Positions 1-11,245 of a stretch of DNA of 64,000 nucleotides are shown here, piece after piece; the first letter of the stretch is position 1; each line of letters opens with the position of its first letter. The stretch is from Dryomyza anilis (Eukaryota; Arthropoda; Insecta; Diptera; Dryomyzidae). The position numbers and the translations under genes are program-made. The DNA lies in assembly GCA_951804985.1 (NCBI GenBank), contig OX638130.1:39446751-39510750 (forward strand), read 5' to 3'. A model generated the notes under the pieces. The model was not told where the DNA came from and did no database searches. It saw only the letters and a program-made list of their open reading frames with translations.

Positions 1-43
1 AATCGTTCCCTTATCGAAGTGTGGAAGGCGGCTTTATAGTCGA

Positions 44-631
44 CTAATAGTGGAGGGTGTCGATCTGTTTTTCTAGGGTATTTTCCTGGATTAGGCGCAA
101 TGTGAAAATCTGATCTATGGTGGATTTTCCAGGTCTGAAGCCGCACTGATAAGGTCCAATCAGTCTGTTGACGATGGGCTTCAGTCTTTCACATAATACG
201 CTCGATATAACCTTGTATGCGATATTGAGTAGGCTGATCCCACGGTAGTTGGCGCAGATAGTGGGATCCCCTTTCTTAAGGATTGGGCAGATTACACTGA
301 GGTTCCAGTCACTTGGCATGCTTTCATCCGACCATATTCTGCTTACGAGCTCGTGCATGCTCTCTATTAGCTCTTCGCCTCCGGTCTTAAACAATTCAGC
401 AGGCAGGCCATCAGCACCTGCGGCTTTGTTGTTTTTCAGCCGAGCGATGGCTGTTCTGACTTCGTCATGGTCTAATGGCGGAATCTCAACGTCGGCATCA
501 AGTACTGGGGTTGACGGGTTTACTTCTCTATAGGTGGAATTGCGGTCATCATCACCGGTAAGCAGTTTAGAGAAGTGATCCCTCCATATCTTCAGTGTGC
601 TCTGGATATCTGTGACTAGATCCGTTTTCAT
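44..631 (-). pseudogene. RTE reverse transcriptase, N-terminal half
   Basis: 195 aa. KNNKAAGADGLPAELFK, then VICPILKKGDP, NYRGISLLNIAYKV and CGFRPGKSTIDQIF are RT blocks 0-2 of LINE elements. The frame breaks before the catalytic YADD block, which would lie to the left of the window. It joins the endonuclease piece through a disrupted region at 632-676. Confidence 0.85.
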
Positions 632-676
632 CTTTACAAGTAGAGGCTCCGGATTTTGAACCTCCGGCTAGGCGTC

Positions 677-1585
677 TTATTTTCTCGTTCCAGTCCCCAT
701 GCATCTCAATCTCCTCACACTCACGTCTTTCTGTATCGCTTTTTTACGCCTGAAAAGACGTCTCTCTTCCCTTCTCTTCTCTTTGTATTGCTCCTTCGCC
801 GCTCGCGTAGCTACTGACTGCAGGGTAGATTTGGTATTGGCCGCGCGACACTCGTGGTCATACCACTGATTCCTCAGGGGGCGTTGGAATCCAAGCACCT
901 CTTCAGCAGCCGTACGCATAGAGCAGGAGACATGGTCCCACTGCGCGCTTTTATCATCGAGAGGAGGAGTGCTTTGTATAAGTAGGTGTGAGAGTCGAGT
1001 GGAAAAGGCTTGCGTTGTCTGTTGTGATAGCAGTTTTCCGACGTCTAGCTTTCTCTGCGTTTGGTTCCGTACGTTCTTCGCAGCGCTTAAGCGTGTGCGG
1101 ACCCTGGCTGCTACAAGGTAATGATCCGAGTCCATATTTGCACCTCGGATAGTGCGTATGTCCATCACGCTCGAAGCGTGCCTTCCGTCAATCACAACGT
1201 GATCCATTTGGTTTCGCGTTTTTTGATCGGGCGACAACCATGTGGCCTTGTGGATATCGAAATGTTCGAATCTAGTGATACTAACTACCATGTCTCGTGC
1301 TGCGGCGAAGTCGATTAGCCTCGTTCCGTTATCGGAAGTGTTGGCATGGAGGCTAAATTTTCCGATTGTTGGACAATAGATGGCTTCTCTGCCCACCTTG
1401 GCGTTAAAATCGCCTAGCACGATTTTGATATCGTGGCGGGTGCAGCGCTCGTATGCGTTGTCTAGGCGCTCGTAGAAGCGCTCCTTTGTCTCATCATCTT
1501 TCTCGTTCGTCGGAGCTTGTGCATAAATTAGGCTAATGTTGAAATATTTTGCCTTGATGCGAATTGTTGCCAGTCTTTCGCCCAC
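677..1585 (-). pseudogene. RTE endonuclease, main piece, and start of RT linker
   Basis: 302 aa. It contains IVLGDFNAKVG (the GDFN catalytic block), THRATWL-like HKATWLSPD, QMDHVVIDGRH and GANMDSDHYLVAARVR (the terminal SDH catalytic block), so the endonuclease fold is well represented. The C-terminal basic part is the linker before the reverse transcriptase. The frame ends at 677 next to a short deletion relative to copy 2, which keeps extra bases around 44000-44020. Confidence 0.8.
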
Positions 1586-1679
1586 GGGCGTGAACCTAGA
1601 GACAAGGTGGTGGAGTCTCTTGCCGACTACAAATCCACATCCAAATTCATGTCTCTCCGCATGGCAGCTGTAGTAGATA

Positions 1680-1958
1680 TCACAGGACGTGTTTCGAGCA
1701 GTCCTGTTCCGTCCATCGCATTTCCTGGATAGTGGTTATGTCAGCCTTATATGTTTCGAGGACATCTTCCAGCTGGATAGAGGCACCTTCCCTATAAAGG
1801 GTCCGGACATTCCAGGTGCATATCCGTAAATCATGGTCCTTAAAACGTTTGCGTGGGTCGTCATCGTGGTAATAGGTCGTTATCTGAGGCTTCTTTTGTG
1901 TTTTCATTGGGCGCATAGGATTTTTCCATGACTTCGTCATGTTGAAGCGGTCAGGCAC
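1680..1958 (-). pseudogene. RTE endonuclease, N-terminal piece
   Basis: A 92-aa piece with the first endonuclease block: TWNVRTLY at about residue 49, then ADITTIQEMRW. The Asn of WNVR and the Glu of QEMRW are the usual first metal-site residues of AP-type endonucleases. The frame is lost near 1680; the next block continues in another frame from 1585 downward. The Met used is only the first one available, and no clear promoter is seen upstream. Confidence 0.75.
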
Positions 1959-1975
1959 GTTGCCTTGTGATAATC

Positions 1976-2267
1976 GCCCCCATGGCCCCCGTTTAAGAAT
2001 TGTAATACCAATAAAAATCAGAAAATTGTGAAAATTTTGAGTTAGTCTTTATATGCTTTTATGATAGTCGCTAGGTTTACTTGAGTACAGATTCTGCATT
2101 TGCGGATTTTCACAATGTTTGTAGGGGTATGTTTAAAATGACCCAATACATACTTCAAACGACGACAAAACAGACACAGGTAGAACATTCTGCTCACCGA
2201 GTGCCAACTTCGTATAATAGAAGAATTTTGTAAGACTACATTTATTTTAATACGATTTATTTGTATA
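1976..2267. other. AT-rich spacer, nothing recognised
   Basis: No ORF, RNA gene or clear repeat end seen between the LINE and the next dispersed repeat. Confidence 0.5.
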
Positions 2268-2913
2268 CCCTACACTAAGAGTGAAAGGGTATATTCAGTT
2301 TGGTACGCCGTTTGTAAAACCCAGAAAAGTATATATAGAAAAGTATATATATATTCTTGATCAGCATGACCTCCTGAGTCGATTTAGCGATGTCCGTCTG
2401 TCCGTCTATCTGTCTGTTGAAATCCCTACTACTTAAAAAATTTAATAGTTAGATAAATGAAAACCTAACCTAGGTTACTTATATACCTACGCTGTATGTG
2501 CGAAAAAATTGGCGAGATCTGTCCATTGTGACCTGTGATCTGACCATTTATATTCAAATAACTCATATAAAATTTTCATCTACAGATCACTTTTGCTGTA
2601 TACGTGCTTAGGTAAACTTTTTTGGTCAAATATATATTGATTTCATGGAAATAATGTTTTCCCGCGAAACGACTTTCGGTACACCTACCAATTTGTAAAT
2701 TCTTCAGCGATTGAATGTTTGTAGTTATTTTCAGGATTCGTATACCCTGGTGACCTATATACCACTTTAAATGGTAACCACACATATGTGTAGGGTGTTT
2801 ATAGTCGGCTTATACTGACTATACTTTGATAATCTTAACTATCTTAATAACACCTACTATAAAATATCCCTACATTAAAATTTCACATGTGATCTAATCT
2901 TCCCAACTGGTTT
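2268..2913 (+). repeat. Dispersed repeat R, copy 1
   Basis: Begins near AAGGGTATATTCAG and contains TATTCTTGATCAGCATGAC, then GTCGATTTAGCGATGTCC followed by repeated GTCCGTC. It ends near CTTCCCAACTGG. A second copy lies at 27858-30236. The motif string is one I associate with common fly intergenic and intronic repeats; the class is not determined. It holds no convincing coding region. Confidence 0.65.
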
Positions 2914-2979
2914 TGTTTGTTTTTAAACATCAATAGGTTCAAACGATGGCAAAGGACAGCGTAAGTAGAAAATACTACA

Positions 2980-3496
2980 CACTAAGAAAACAGGTTGTTT
3001 ATGATTTCTGCAACTATCAGTTTAAATTTACGTCTTATAGCAAATATGCAAACATACCAACTTTAAAAAAATTTGTAGCAAAACTCTTAGTGTTTTTTAA
3101 ATACGACATATATGCAGATAGTTACAAGATGTTTGCCATATCACTAATGAAAATTGTGATATTTACAATAGAGTCACAGTAAACATCCTGAGTTATTGGA
3201 CATTTGCAATAAAAAGGTTGGCTTATTTTGATATTTGACTACTATAAAAAATAAAATGGAGTACTTTTTTCTTACGCTCGATTTATCAGAACAATTAAGT
3301 AAATCCAGTAATGTAAAAAATTGTCAACTCAAATATTATATTTTAATGATAAAAGTCAAAGATGGTTGCCAGCAATATTTATCGTTTTTGTCGGATGTTT
3401 GAAAGATGTTTGTCTCAAAGCTGATCTAAATAATTTGGAAATAAGTTGATATTAAGGTCTGTGATATTTCTGGTAAACATTTTTGTTTTCTTAGTG
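2980..3496. mobile_element. TIR element, family C, copy 1
   Basis: The ends are the 13-bp inverted repeat CACTAAGAAAACA, with CA on each outer side (2978-2979 and 3497-3498), read as a 2-bp target duplication. Two other copies lie at 21610-22141 and 30691-32452. The interior is AT-rich and non-coding; the ORF at 2946-3182 is not conserved as protein in the other copies. Confidence 0.75.
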
Positions 3497-4690
3497 CACA
3501 ACGTTGCCAACTTCGTTTGTCGATAAATGCCGAATGAAGACGAGCGTTGCGAAAATACGTTGTATTTAGATTTGATTAGCATTTTCTGCTTGTTTCAAAA
3601 CATAGTTTTAACCAAGCAAACTGCCAAGAAATAGTTTATTCAAATGCAATTAAAATGTTATGTTGGTATTGTAACATATTAATGGTAAATTTTGACAGAT
3701 TAAGCTGGACAATATAATAATGTTTACACGTGTAATATGTTATTACAATCTGAATAAAAATAAATTCCATTTCTATTATAATTGAATTACATTTCATTCC
3801 TATTACATGTATGTTAATTTCGTATTACTTTTTAATTACATTGAAACATATTCAAACATATCTTTTCTATCCGTGTACTGTCGAAATAGCTATTATATCA
3901 AGTATTACCACTGATTTCAAATATAAAAGTTATTTTTTTATTTAATATATTCCGATGATATAATAAATTGTCCTTATTTTCAAAATATTTCAATTTGAAC
4001 AGTTTATTGTATACAAATCTTAAGCGATATTCAAGTCAATTTGGGCAATAATTTTGGGCAATAATTGTTTTATCTAAATAACGAACTGTCTAGTATTTTC
4101 ATAAACAAAATTGTTTGTAATGCAGTGAAAAATGCAAAAAACACAATATGCATTTTTCTCAAAAACATAACGTAAATGTAAAAAACTAAAAACATAGTTT
4201 GAATCAGCACATTAAAATTATATAGAAATGATATGAATGAAGATATCTAATATTTTTCGTAGTCAATTGAAAATTCTTAAAAAGTAACTACGTTACATTT
4301 TAATAACTACGCCGTAGTTACTGAGAAAAATGAGAGTTTAAAAAATAAGTTATTAAATAATGTCACAATTTATACACGATTGAATTTTGGTGCATCAATA
4401 TAAACGTTGTCTAAAGTAATTCATATATGTAATTGTTGTGAAGCTAATGATATATTTTCGGGTCAGTTCCAGAAAAATGTTTGTAAAAAAGGAGAATACC
4501 AAATACGTGCTTTTGGAGGCGCTTCCCACCTCAACCTACTCGCTAAACACTCGCCGCCTGATGCAGTAGCTTACAGAATTTTTTTTCTTTTTTTTGGAAT
4601 ATCTACTAAGATCCACAGCACTCAGACAGACTATATCCATTGTACTGTGAAATATATTCCCTACAATTTTGTGGTTAATATCACCACGAG
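3497..4690. other. AT-rich stretch, no gene recognised
   Basis: Mostly low-complexity AT-rich DNA. Near 4286-4325 there is a cluster of AACTACG / CGTAGTT motifs matching a second cluster at 5340-5515. The two clusters may be the ends of one degenerate element. Confidence 0.4.
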
Positions 4691-4691
4691 C

Positions 4692-4786
4692 GCCCATGCC
4701 CAAGCCGGGATTCGAACCCGAGACCTTCAAAATGCAAGTCCAGCGCGTTACCTCTGGACTGCTGAGGCCGGCAGGTCATACTGGCG
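4692..4786 (-). repeat. tRNA-like sequence, probable SINE head
   Basis: On the minus strand a B-box match GGTTCGAATCC (4708-4718) follows an A-box-like TCAGCAGTCCAGAGG region, at about tRNA spacing. A complete cloverleaf is not obvious, so it is called a tRNA-derived element rather than a working tRNA. It differs from the SINE family at 6270. Confidence 0.55.
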
Positions 4787-5098
4787 TACCAGTGGTTGCA
4801 AGTACCTGACTTGTGTTCGTATATATTCTGCGGACGAACATGCATACAAGAAATGATATTAAGTTCGATGTGACGCCCATACAAAATCATACCGTATGAT
4901 ATTAGTCGACCTGCACATGAGCAGCTACTTGTACGCAAGGTGATAGCAATCATACTAAAGCAGTTGATGCTATCCAAATGGACGATGTGTGATCACTCAA
5001 TTTCAATAGATGGCAAAATAGGTAAGTCTTTTTAAATAAGCTTAAAATGATATGTCGCCGCGTTCATCGAATGCAGCATCAAACTATTTTTCTTATAG

Positions 5099-5265
5099 GT
5101 CTCATTGCAACAAAAGAAGAAGCCACGCAAAATGCCATCTTCATTCAACACTCTCAGGCCGCTGCAACTTCCTTGACGAGTTCACTATCAGCTTTCCAAA
5201 CGGCAGCAAGATATATCATATCCCACAAATATAATAAGTTGTACAAATATTATTCAAAACAATAA
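5099..5265 (+). CDS. Terminal-exon-like ORF, function unknown
   Basis: A pyrimidine-rich acceptor ending TTCTTATAG (to 5098) is followed by an open frame reading GLIATKEEATQNAIF and then an Ala/Ser-rich helix-like stretch, ending in TAA at 5263-5265. The stop overlaps an AATAAA at 5261-5266. The base composition is GC-richer than the flanks. It sits between the CGTAGTT-rich clusters at about 4286 and 5340-5515, so it may be cargo of a degenerate element. No family recognised. The acceptor and poly(A) signal are seen; that it is ever spliced is inference. Confidence 0.35.
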
Positions 5266-5521
5266 AAAGAAAAATATTTTAATTATTTGACTTTTATTTT
5301 TTATGAAAGAAAACAAAATGAAATTATGAACTACTTGAATCTGACTATGGCGTAGTTGCTGAAATTGATTTTTTATAACTTTGTCGAAGTTGATCATAAC
5401 TACGTCGAAATCAAATTTCAAACGTAGTTAGAATTGACTACGTTTCATTGTCGGTGGGTTTTCATTCACGCAGTAGTTGAAAACATAGTTAAGAATAACT
5501 ACGTTTTGCTCTCGGTGTATA

Positions 5522-5876
5522 GTTTATCAACCAGTCTATTTTTGAAAACAGTAGCTATTTCAAAACAGCCGATACAACTTTAGCCTCAGCTTTTTTACTT
5601 TATCAACCAGGCTATTTTTGCTTTTCATTCCAGACATGATCCATACATTTCTCTAATTTTCAAACTGTATTTTGTCAAAAATTCAAATTTGTTCTGTGAA
5701 AAACAATAACAAATCCTAAATTTTGAAATTATTTTTAACTTTGAAAGCGAGATGGATATTTTTTCTATGCTGAAAATTTTAAACAAATTTTAGACTGGTT
5801 AATAACGAAGAAAAATAAAAAATAAGCAGATATTTTGGAAAAAGCCGCTGTTTTCAAAATAACCTGGTTGATAAAC
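5522..5876. mobile_element. Foldback MITE with TA target duplication
   Basis: Inverted ends start GTTTATCAACCAG on both sides, with further similarity over about 30 bp (TTTTGAAAACAG), flanked by TA at 5520-5521 and 5877-5878. Length 355 bp, non-coding. It sits against a partial family-B element. Confidence 0.75.
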
Positions 5877-5884
5877 TACAGCAC

Positions 5885-6253
5885 AAATATGCTATAACCT
5901 TTTACAACGAGAAGTGTCTTTTTATGTGTGTGTGTTTTAAAATGAATATCAATTTTGACATTTAAATAAAATAAATTATACAATAAATGAACTAAAATAT
6001 ATTTTTGTTTTAATAAAGTATTAGGAAAATGTAATACGACTATACCATAGCATTAATAATACGTATCATTAAATTTGTATGTCTTTCTTATTGTAATTAA
6101 AATAACACATTACGGTACCTACAACAACACATTGTATTAACAGTTTCAATATTTCTAAACTAATGGGACGCATCTTATTGACCAATTTTAATGGTATAAA
6201 GTATTGTTTTTCTATTGAAATACTATTAATTTATCATGTTTTTTTCTGGGTGT
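5885..6253 (+). mobile_element. TIR element family B, right-end fragment
   Basis: Matches the right half of the complete family-B copies (18793-19517 and 28679-29554), including ACTAATGGGACGCATC and the end TTTTTTTCTGGGTG. The left half is missing. Confidence 0.75.
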
Positions 6254-6269
6254 AAGAAAGTCGAAAATT

Positions 6270-6580
6270 GTAGCCGCGGTAGCTCAGTGGTTAGTGCGTT
6301 GGACTGCGAGCCGAAAGGTCCCCGATTCAAGCCTGGACTGGGGCTAACAACATCTTTTCATAGAAACATTTTTCTATACCGCGATACCCCTCGGCAGTAA
6401 ATGGGAAACCTACGAGAGTAAAACATTGCCTATGAAAAGCTCTCACCCGCCGTTCGGATTCGGCAATAAACTGTAGGTCCCACCAATTTGAGTACAAATA
6501 TAACACGCACAGCTCAAAATGGTGAGAGAGCTCGGCCGAAGTTCTAAACAGGACTGTAGCGCTAAACTATTATTATTATT
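6270..6580 (+). mobile_element. tRNA-derived SINE, copy 1
   Basis: The head GTAGCCGCGGTAGCTCAGTG with a B-box-like GATTCAAGCC is tRNA-like. It is followed by a ~220-bp body and a (TAT)n tail. The 12-bp target duplication AAGAAAGTCGAA lies at 6254-6265 and 6581-6592. Copies 2 and 3 are at 10949-11233 and 37590-37904, both minus. It needs LINE machinery in trans; the partner LINE is not known. Confidence 0.9.
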
Positions 6581-6765
6581 AAGAAAGTCGAATTAACTCA
6601 TTTTATACCATCAAAATTTTCAAGCATAATGGTGAGGAGATGCTTTTCATGGTGCAGGACAGCAGCTTATATATTGGACAAAACAAAACATGGACTACAA
6701 CCTTCACAATTTTTTTTTTCGACAATATATCCCTCACAATTTTACAACCTTTTCAAGTTGTAGTT

Positions 6766-7218
6766 CAGAAAACATCCTTTTGATTTCAGAAATCGTAAAT
6801 TGTAATTCAGTATGTATAAATTGTATTTCAGAAGACTAAAATGTAGTTCAGAATAGTCAGTTGAAATTCAGAAATCGTTAATTGAATTTCAGAATAGTAA
6901 AATGTATTTCAGAATAGTGAGTTTATATTCAGAAATCGTTAATTGTATTTCAGAATAGTAAAATATATTTCAGAAATCGTCACCTGTATTTTAGAGTTAT
7001 AAAATGTATTTCAGAACACTAATTTAATATTCAGAATTTGTAAATTGTATTTCAGAATAGTAATATGTATTTCAGAATAGTGAGTTGAAATTCAGAAATC
7101 GTAAATTGTATTTCAGAATAGTAAATTGTAGTTCAGAAACCATCAAGTGTATTTCATAAATATAAATTATGTTTCAGAAATCGTAAAATGTAGTTCAGAA
7201 AAAATAAATTGTTTTTCG
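6766..7218. repeat. Degenerate ~20-bp minisatellite
   Basis: About twenty irregular repeats of the pattern TTCAGAAATCGTAAATTGTA / TTCAGAATAGTAAAATGTAT. No coding potential. Confidence 0.8.
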
Positions 7219-8190
7219 GATGAATGAAAAACGATATAAATAACGAATGCACAAATTTAGTTATTTTATTCTTCAAGAATTCAATAACTATTTTTTGCAT
7301 AAAGAATAAATTATTTTATTCATTAGTTTTTTATTTCGTTTTTCATTCACAAATTTTGAAGCAAATAAATTTAATTTATTTAAAATTTATTCAATTTAAA
7401 CAATTTTTATTCGTTATTCATTATTATTTTTGTATTTTAATCAAAATGTGATTAAAATTTCACGTCATATTTATTTTGCTCTTCAAAAAACAAATAAATA
7501 GTATATATTTTTTTAATTTATAAAAAATCAAAAACTTCAAACAAATTTTTTCTCATTTCTTGTTTGGGAGAATTGCAGTTTTTGTTTTCGGTGCTTGGCT
7601 GTGATCGTTTTTTTAAATAACAAAACACGCACAAAGCCTGTACCGAGAACTGTAAAATTCCTGTTTCGTGGCGCCGTGTTTTTTTTGGATAAATAAAATG
7701 TGATGCACGTGTGCGGAGACTGCGTAAATAAATTTGCGTAAAATGAAGGTAGGTGACTTGTGAGTGCGCTCTCACACGTGCATTTCCGATCTCTAAGCGA
7801 ATGATCAGTTCATGTGACGAATCGGCGAAGGTATCTTTAACTATTGTTTGTCAGTTCTTATTTAGAATTTATATTTTTTTGTCATTTTGTTTATTAGTCT
7901 ATTTCCGAATTTAAAATTTTCATATCCTTCAGTTTTAATATCCTTTTGTATGTGTGTGAAGATAAGAAGATAAATGTTATGACTTAACAGATGTGGAACG
8001 TATGTGTAACCTATGTTAATATTGAAAATATTTCAATTTTTTATCATTTTTAGCGTTTTTTGTAGTATTTTATTATATAAAACACTGAAATAACCAATAA
8101 AATATTATAATTATCATTAACGATACTCCTCTTTTTCATTTAAACCCAATAGAGATGAATTAAATTGAAAGTCAAAGTTATATTGAAATG
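7219..8190. other. AT-rich stretch, no gene recognised
   Basis: Long homopolymer-like A/T runs. A GC-richer patch at about 7530-7800 has an open minus-strand frame without recognisable motifs. Its end, near GTGACGAATCGGCGAA, resembles a stretch near 18455-18470, so it is probably repeat-derived. Confidence 0.4.
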
Positions 8191-8195
8191 GCCAA

Positions 8196-8500
8196 ATCCT
8201 CCAAGATCCCTCTCCTTCGGACATGTGGGATACGTCATTAGAATCCTCATGGTCCCTTCTTTAAAGCATATAAGGTCCCTCCATCGAATGTTTCAGGGAA
8301 CCCTCCAAGTGGTACCAAAGAAACCACTTATATTTGCCCAATATCCTCAACCATGTCTTTTTGGAAACGGCTATAACATCCAAGATCCGTCTCCTCCAGA
8401 CATGTGGGATACGTCATTGGAATCATAATGGTCCCATCTTTCATTCGTATATGGCCCTACCCGTCGAAAGTTTCAGGAAACCCTCCAAGTGGAAAATATG
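8196..8500. repeat. Two-copy tandem duplication, ~180-bp period
   Basis: Units beginning near CCAAGATCCCTCTCC (8200) and CCAAGATCCGTCTCC (8380) share the order CATGTGGGATACGTCATT, GGTCCC, TTTCAGG and AACCCTCCAAGTGG. No family recognised; the open frame across it is not conserved between units. Confidence 0.7.
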
Positions 8501-8714
8501 ATACACCATTGGAAAGGTAAGCTCAAAGATTATTGGAAATTTAAACACTACACCCAGGGAAAATACATTGTAAATCCATTATGATTCGTAGTAAATTGGT
8601 TATATATCTTAAAGATATGAAGTCAAATTTAGTTATAGTAACATCATTAATTTTTCATAGTAAATTTTTCAAATTGTCAAATATCATAAATTAACTATGT
8701 TTCATTTTAATTTG

Positions 8715-8936
8715 CACCCAGAAAAAAAAATCCTCAAATCCCATTAAAATTGATCAATAGGACAATTATTGATTTAATAGTATACAAAAAATAAATCTTC
8801 TCAAATAAACTCAATGACAATGTCATGGTATTTTCTAGTATTTAATGGTATTTTCCGATTAAAATAATAACTTATCCTATTGACTATTTTTAATAGTAAA
8901 AAACTATTATTTATAAAGTATTTTTTTTCTGGGTGT
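8715..8936. mobile_element. Small MITE nested in element P
   Basis: The ends CACCCAGAAAAAAAAAT and, inverted, ATTTTTTTTCTGGGTG form a ~17-bp TIR. 222 bp, non-coding. The ends resemble those of family B. Confidence 0.7.
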
Positions 8937-8942
8937 ACTACC

Positions 8943-9156
8943 CAATAAACCAAAAACATGGATATTAGTGATTATCGAATGTATATTGAACATGGATATC
9001 GAAGCTTTCACTGGAGAAAAGCGTTCATCTTTTTGTAATTGTAAGCTTGAAAACCATAGCGTTCTCCAGCAAAACTGGTAGCTTTTTATCCAATGGAATC
9101 TATCCTTTACCTAAACTTGAATTACGACATTCAATATACATTCGAGGTTTAACTTA
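8943..9156. repeat. Short dispersed repeat L, copy 1
   Basis: ~214 bp, nearly identical to 33007-33219. It has internal inverted matches TCGAATGTATATTGAA / TTCAATATACATTCGA near its ends, as in a MITE. Confidence 0.7.
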
Positions 9157-9276
9157 ATTGTAATCAATAAATAAAATGAGATTCGACCTTCAAATTACAC
9201 TTGAATTCAAGCGCATATATTTCCCTAATTAAAGGTTTAAATATAAAATAAAAGAAAACGCATATAAGTTATAATA

Positions 9277-9581
9277 CTATATATTAAATGGAATTAAAGT
9301 ATGTTCTACAGCTGCAACAGCAACTGCACCGGTGGCAGTGTAGAGGAACTTCTTGTAAAACCCACGACGTGCCGCGAAGATCAAACCAGTGAATCCAATT
9401 GCGCCACTGCGATGTATAACTTTGCAAGGTTCGCGTAAAATATCAATGTTGTCTGCGTATGAATGAAAATATATTAATATTTCATAAACATATTCGTAAA
9501 CCTTGGCCACTTACATTGTATATCAGCTCATCGTGCATTTTCCGTTCAGTATAATTCTCGGGATCACTTTCGTGTTTGGAC
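9277..9581 (-). pseudogene. MICOS subunit MIC26/27-like (apolipoprotein O family) fragment
   Basis: A captured, broken piece of a gene for a mitochondrial inner-membrane cristae protein. On the minus strand an acceptor-like GTGCAG at 9582-9587 is followed by an open stretch (KMHDELIYN), then a 4-base frame disruption at about 9511-9514. The long frame after it reads EYVYEILIYFHSYADNIDIL and SGAIGFTGLIFAARRGF, the glycine-rich membrane segment typical of the ApoO/MIC26-27 family. It stops at 9277, well short of the family's C-terminus. The 4-base disruption is also present in the partial copy at 40898-41158, so it predates the copies. It lies inside a TIR element, so it is cargo, not the working gene. 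Identification is from memory of the family. Confidence 0.6.
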
Positions 9582-9914
9582 CTGCACTTATATATTAATT
9601 GATTTGTCTGTTTGCTAATTCAAGCGAAAACAATGATCTCACTGATTGTGCAAATGCAGTGGCGCATATGTAGTTGTGAAAAAAATGAAAATTTTCTTGT
9701 TGACATTTAATTTATCACGTCACTGAGTTGCCACTGAGTAATTTTGTGTACTGAATTTCGTGTCAAGTTTTTTTAACTTCAAATTTACTATGTTTAATAA
9801 CATTTTTACTACATGTACTGCAGTAAACCAATGAACAGAAATATTAACATTTCAATTTATTATATTTATTTATGGTTTTTAAATCAAACACAAATAGGTA
9901 TATTATCAAATATT

Positions 9915-10515
9915 TACACTAATCGCAAATGAAATAGTTTCGTCGCCGCGCAACTCCAGCGTCTGCAACACATTTCCGAGGTACGCAACCTGCGGACGGC
10001 TTGGGGACGAGTTGATGCAACGACCGACGACCGCTCTTATGTATGCCGCAGCGACGATGCGTAGGCTTTGCCACTGGATGGATGTCCAGCTAACAAGGCT
10101 CCTCTTCACTGATTCGAAGCAAGAACCGGCAGTAACGGGCAGAAGTAAATCCAATAATATTGAAGCATCTTAGGAAGGTGTTGCTACAATTGCTACAATA
10201 TGAAAAAATAAATTTAAAAATTTAATTTATTTAGTTACAACTTCCCGCGGTCGATCGCCGCTTTTGGACATTTTCCATAAGTGTTGATAATGTCAAATAA
10301 AATAAACCGCCACGCAATCCCAACGTCTCCAACACAGTGCACATCCTGCATCAATCGCGCACTACATTGTGCAGTAGGATGCTTCCGTAGACTCCAGTCA
10401 GCTGCCCAGCTTCAGATTCGCGGGTCCTTGACACTGATATCCAAACTGTAATCCAAAAAATATTGGATGCTTCAACCAGCAGAATGTGTCGTATCAGCTA
10501 GAACATGTAGAAATA
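9915..10515 (-). repeat. Diverged duplicate GC-rich segments in element P
   Basis: Segments 9915-10210 and 10290-10515 share order and wording (for example a VLxTLxLRG-like peptide on the minus strand, and an ATATTGAAGCATC / ATATTGGATGCTTC pair), but have diverged. The first has an open 82-aa minus-strand frame. No family recognised; they may be exon-derived cargo. Confidence 0.45.
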
Positions 10516-10948
10516 AATTTAAAAGTTGAATTTAATTTGTGACATCTTACACGTAGTCGAACGCCGTTAATGAACAACTTTTATAAATGATGAAAGACTG
10601 TTGATTTGACACACAATTTACTATGAACTATTAATGATCATATCAATTCATAGTAATTTTACTACAAACGATAACGAATTATAAAATGTTATTGTGCGTA
10701 GTAAAAACATATGAACGCAGTATAATTTTCTATATACTTTTTCCGTGGGTGTATATTAATATTTATTAAATGTGGGAAAACTGGCAAAAAAATACCGCTG
10801 GTGAGATTTTTACCGCACGTTGCAACGCACGATGAAATGGAAGATTCACCTGCAGACATCCGCAAGAACACAATCGGTTATTTTATTGATCATTTTAGGG
10901 GTAGCAATGATCAAAGATTCGATCAAAATTTCGGTCACATGTAGAATA

Positions 10949-11233
10949 TAATAATAATAGATTGGCGCTGCATACTATAAGAACTTAGGCCGAACTCTCT
11001 CACCATTTTGAGCTGTGCGTGTTATATTTGTACTCAAAGTGGTGGGACCTACAGTTTATTGCCGAATCCGAACGGCGGGTGAGAGCTTTTCATAGGCAAT
11101 GTTTTACTCTCGTAGGTTTGCCATTTACTGCCGAGAGGTAGCGCGGAAAAGATGTTCTTAGCCCCAGTCCAGGCTTGTACCGGGGACCTTTAAGCTCGCA
11201 GTCCAACACACTAACCACTGAGCTACCGCGGCT
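10949..11233 (-). mobile_element. tRNA-derived SINE, copy 2
   Basis: Minus-strand copy of the 6270 family. A 12-bp target duplication ACATGTAGAATA lies at 10937-10948 and 11234-11245. A related locus without the insertion is present near 15717-15735 (CACTTGTAGAATAGCGACGG), which confirms the insertion boundaries. Confidence 0.9.
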
Positions 11234-11245
11234 ACATGTAGAATA

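Larger units (their letters stand above)
1..1975 (-). mobile_element. RTE-like LINE, copy 1 (3' end beyond the window)
   Basis: A non-LTR retrotransposon on the minus strand. Its 5' coding end lies near 1958 and its 3' end runs off the left edge. It encodes an APE-type endonuclease followed by a reverse transcriptase, in at least three reading-frame pieces separated by frameshifts, so this copy cannot make a full protein. A second copy of the same family lies at 42330-45027 and aligns closely over most of its length. The start WNVRTLY and the stretch ADITTIQEMRW are typical of the RTE/BovB-type endonuclease. Clade assignment is from memory of the family. Confidence 0.85.
8551..10751. mobile_element. 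2.2-kb TIR element, family P, carrying host-gene pieces
   Basis: The left end CACCCAGGGAAAATA and the inverted right end (CACCCACGGAAAAAGTATA on the other strand) are each bordered by TA. Inside are a small MITE (8715-8936), a dispersed repeat (8943-9156), a MIC26/27-like fragment (9277-9581) and a duplicated GC-rich segment (9915-10210 and 10290-10515). Part of the same element recurs at 40898-42215. No transposase is seen, so it is non-autonomous. Confidence 0.65.

Noticed and set aside
4407..4856. 149-aa plus-strand ORF
   Set aside because: It crosses the tRNA-like sequence on its antisense strand and has no conserved motif; open by chance.
6270..6345. Functional tRNA gene
   Set aside because: The head is tRNA-like, but it is followed by a SINE body, has a (TAT)n tail and target duplications, and occurs in three copies.
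6766..7218. Regularly spaced repeats resembling a CRISPR array
   Set aside because: Units are ~20 bp, contiguous and degenerate, without unique spacers, in a eukaryotic genome.
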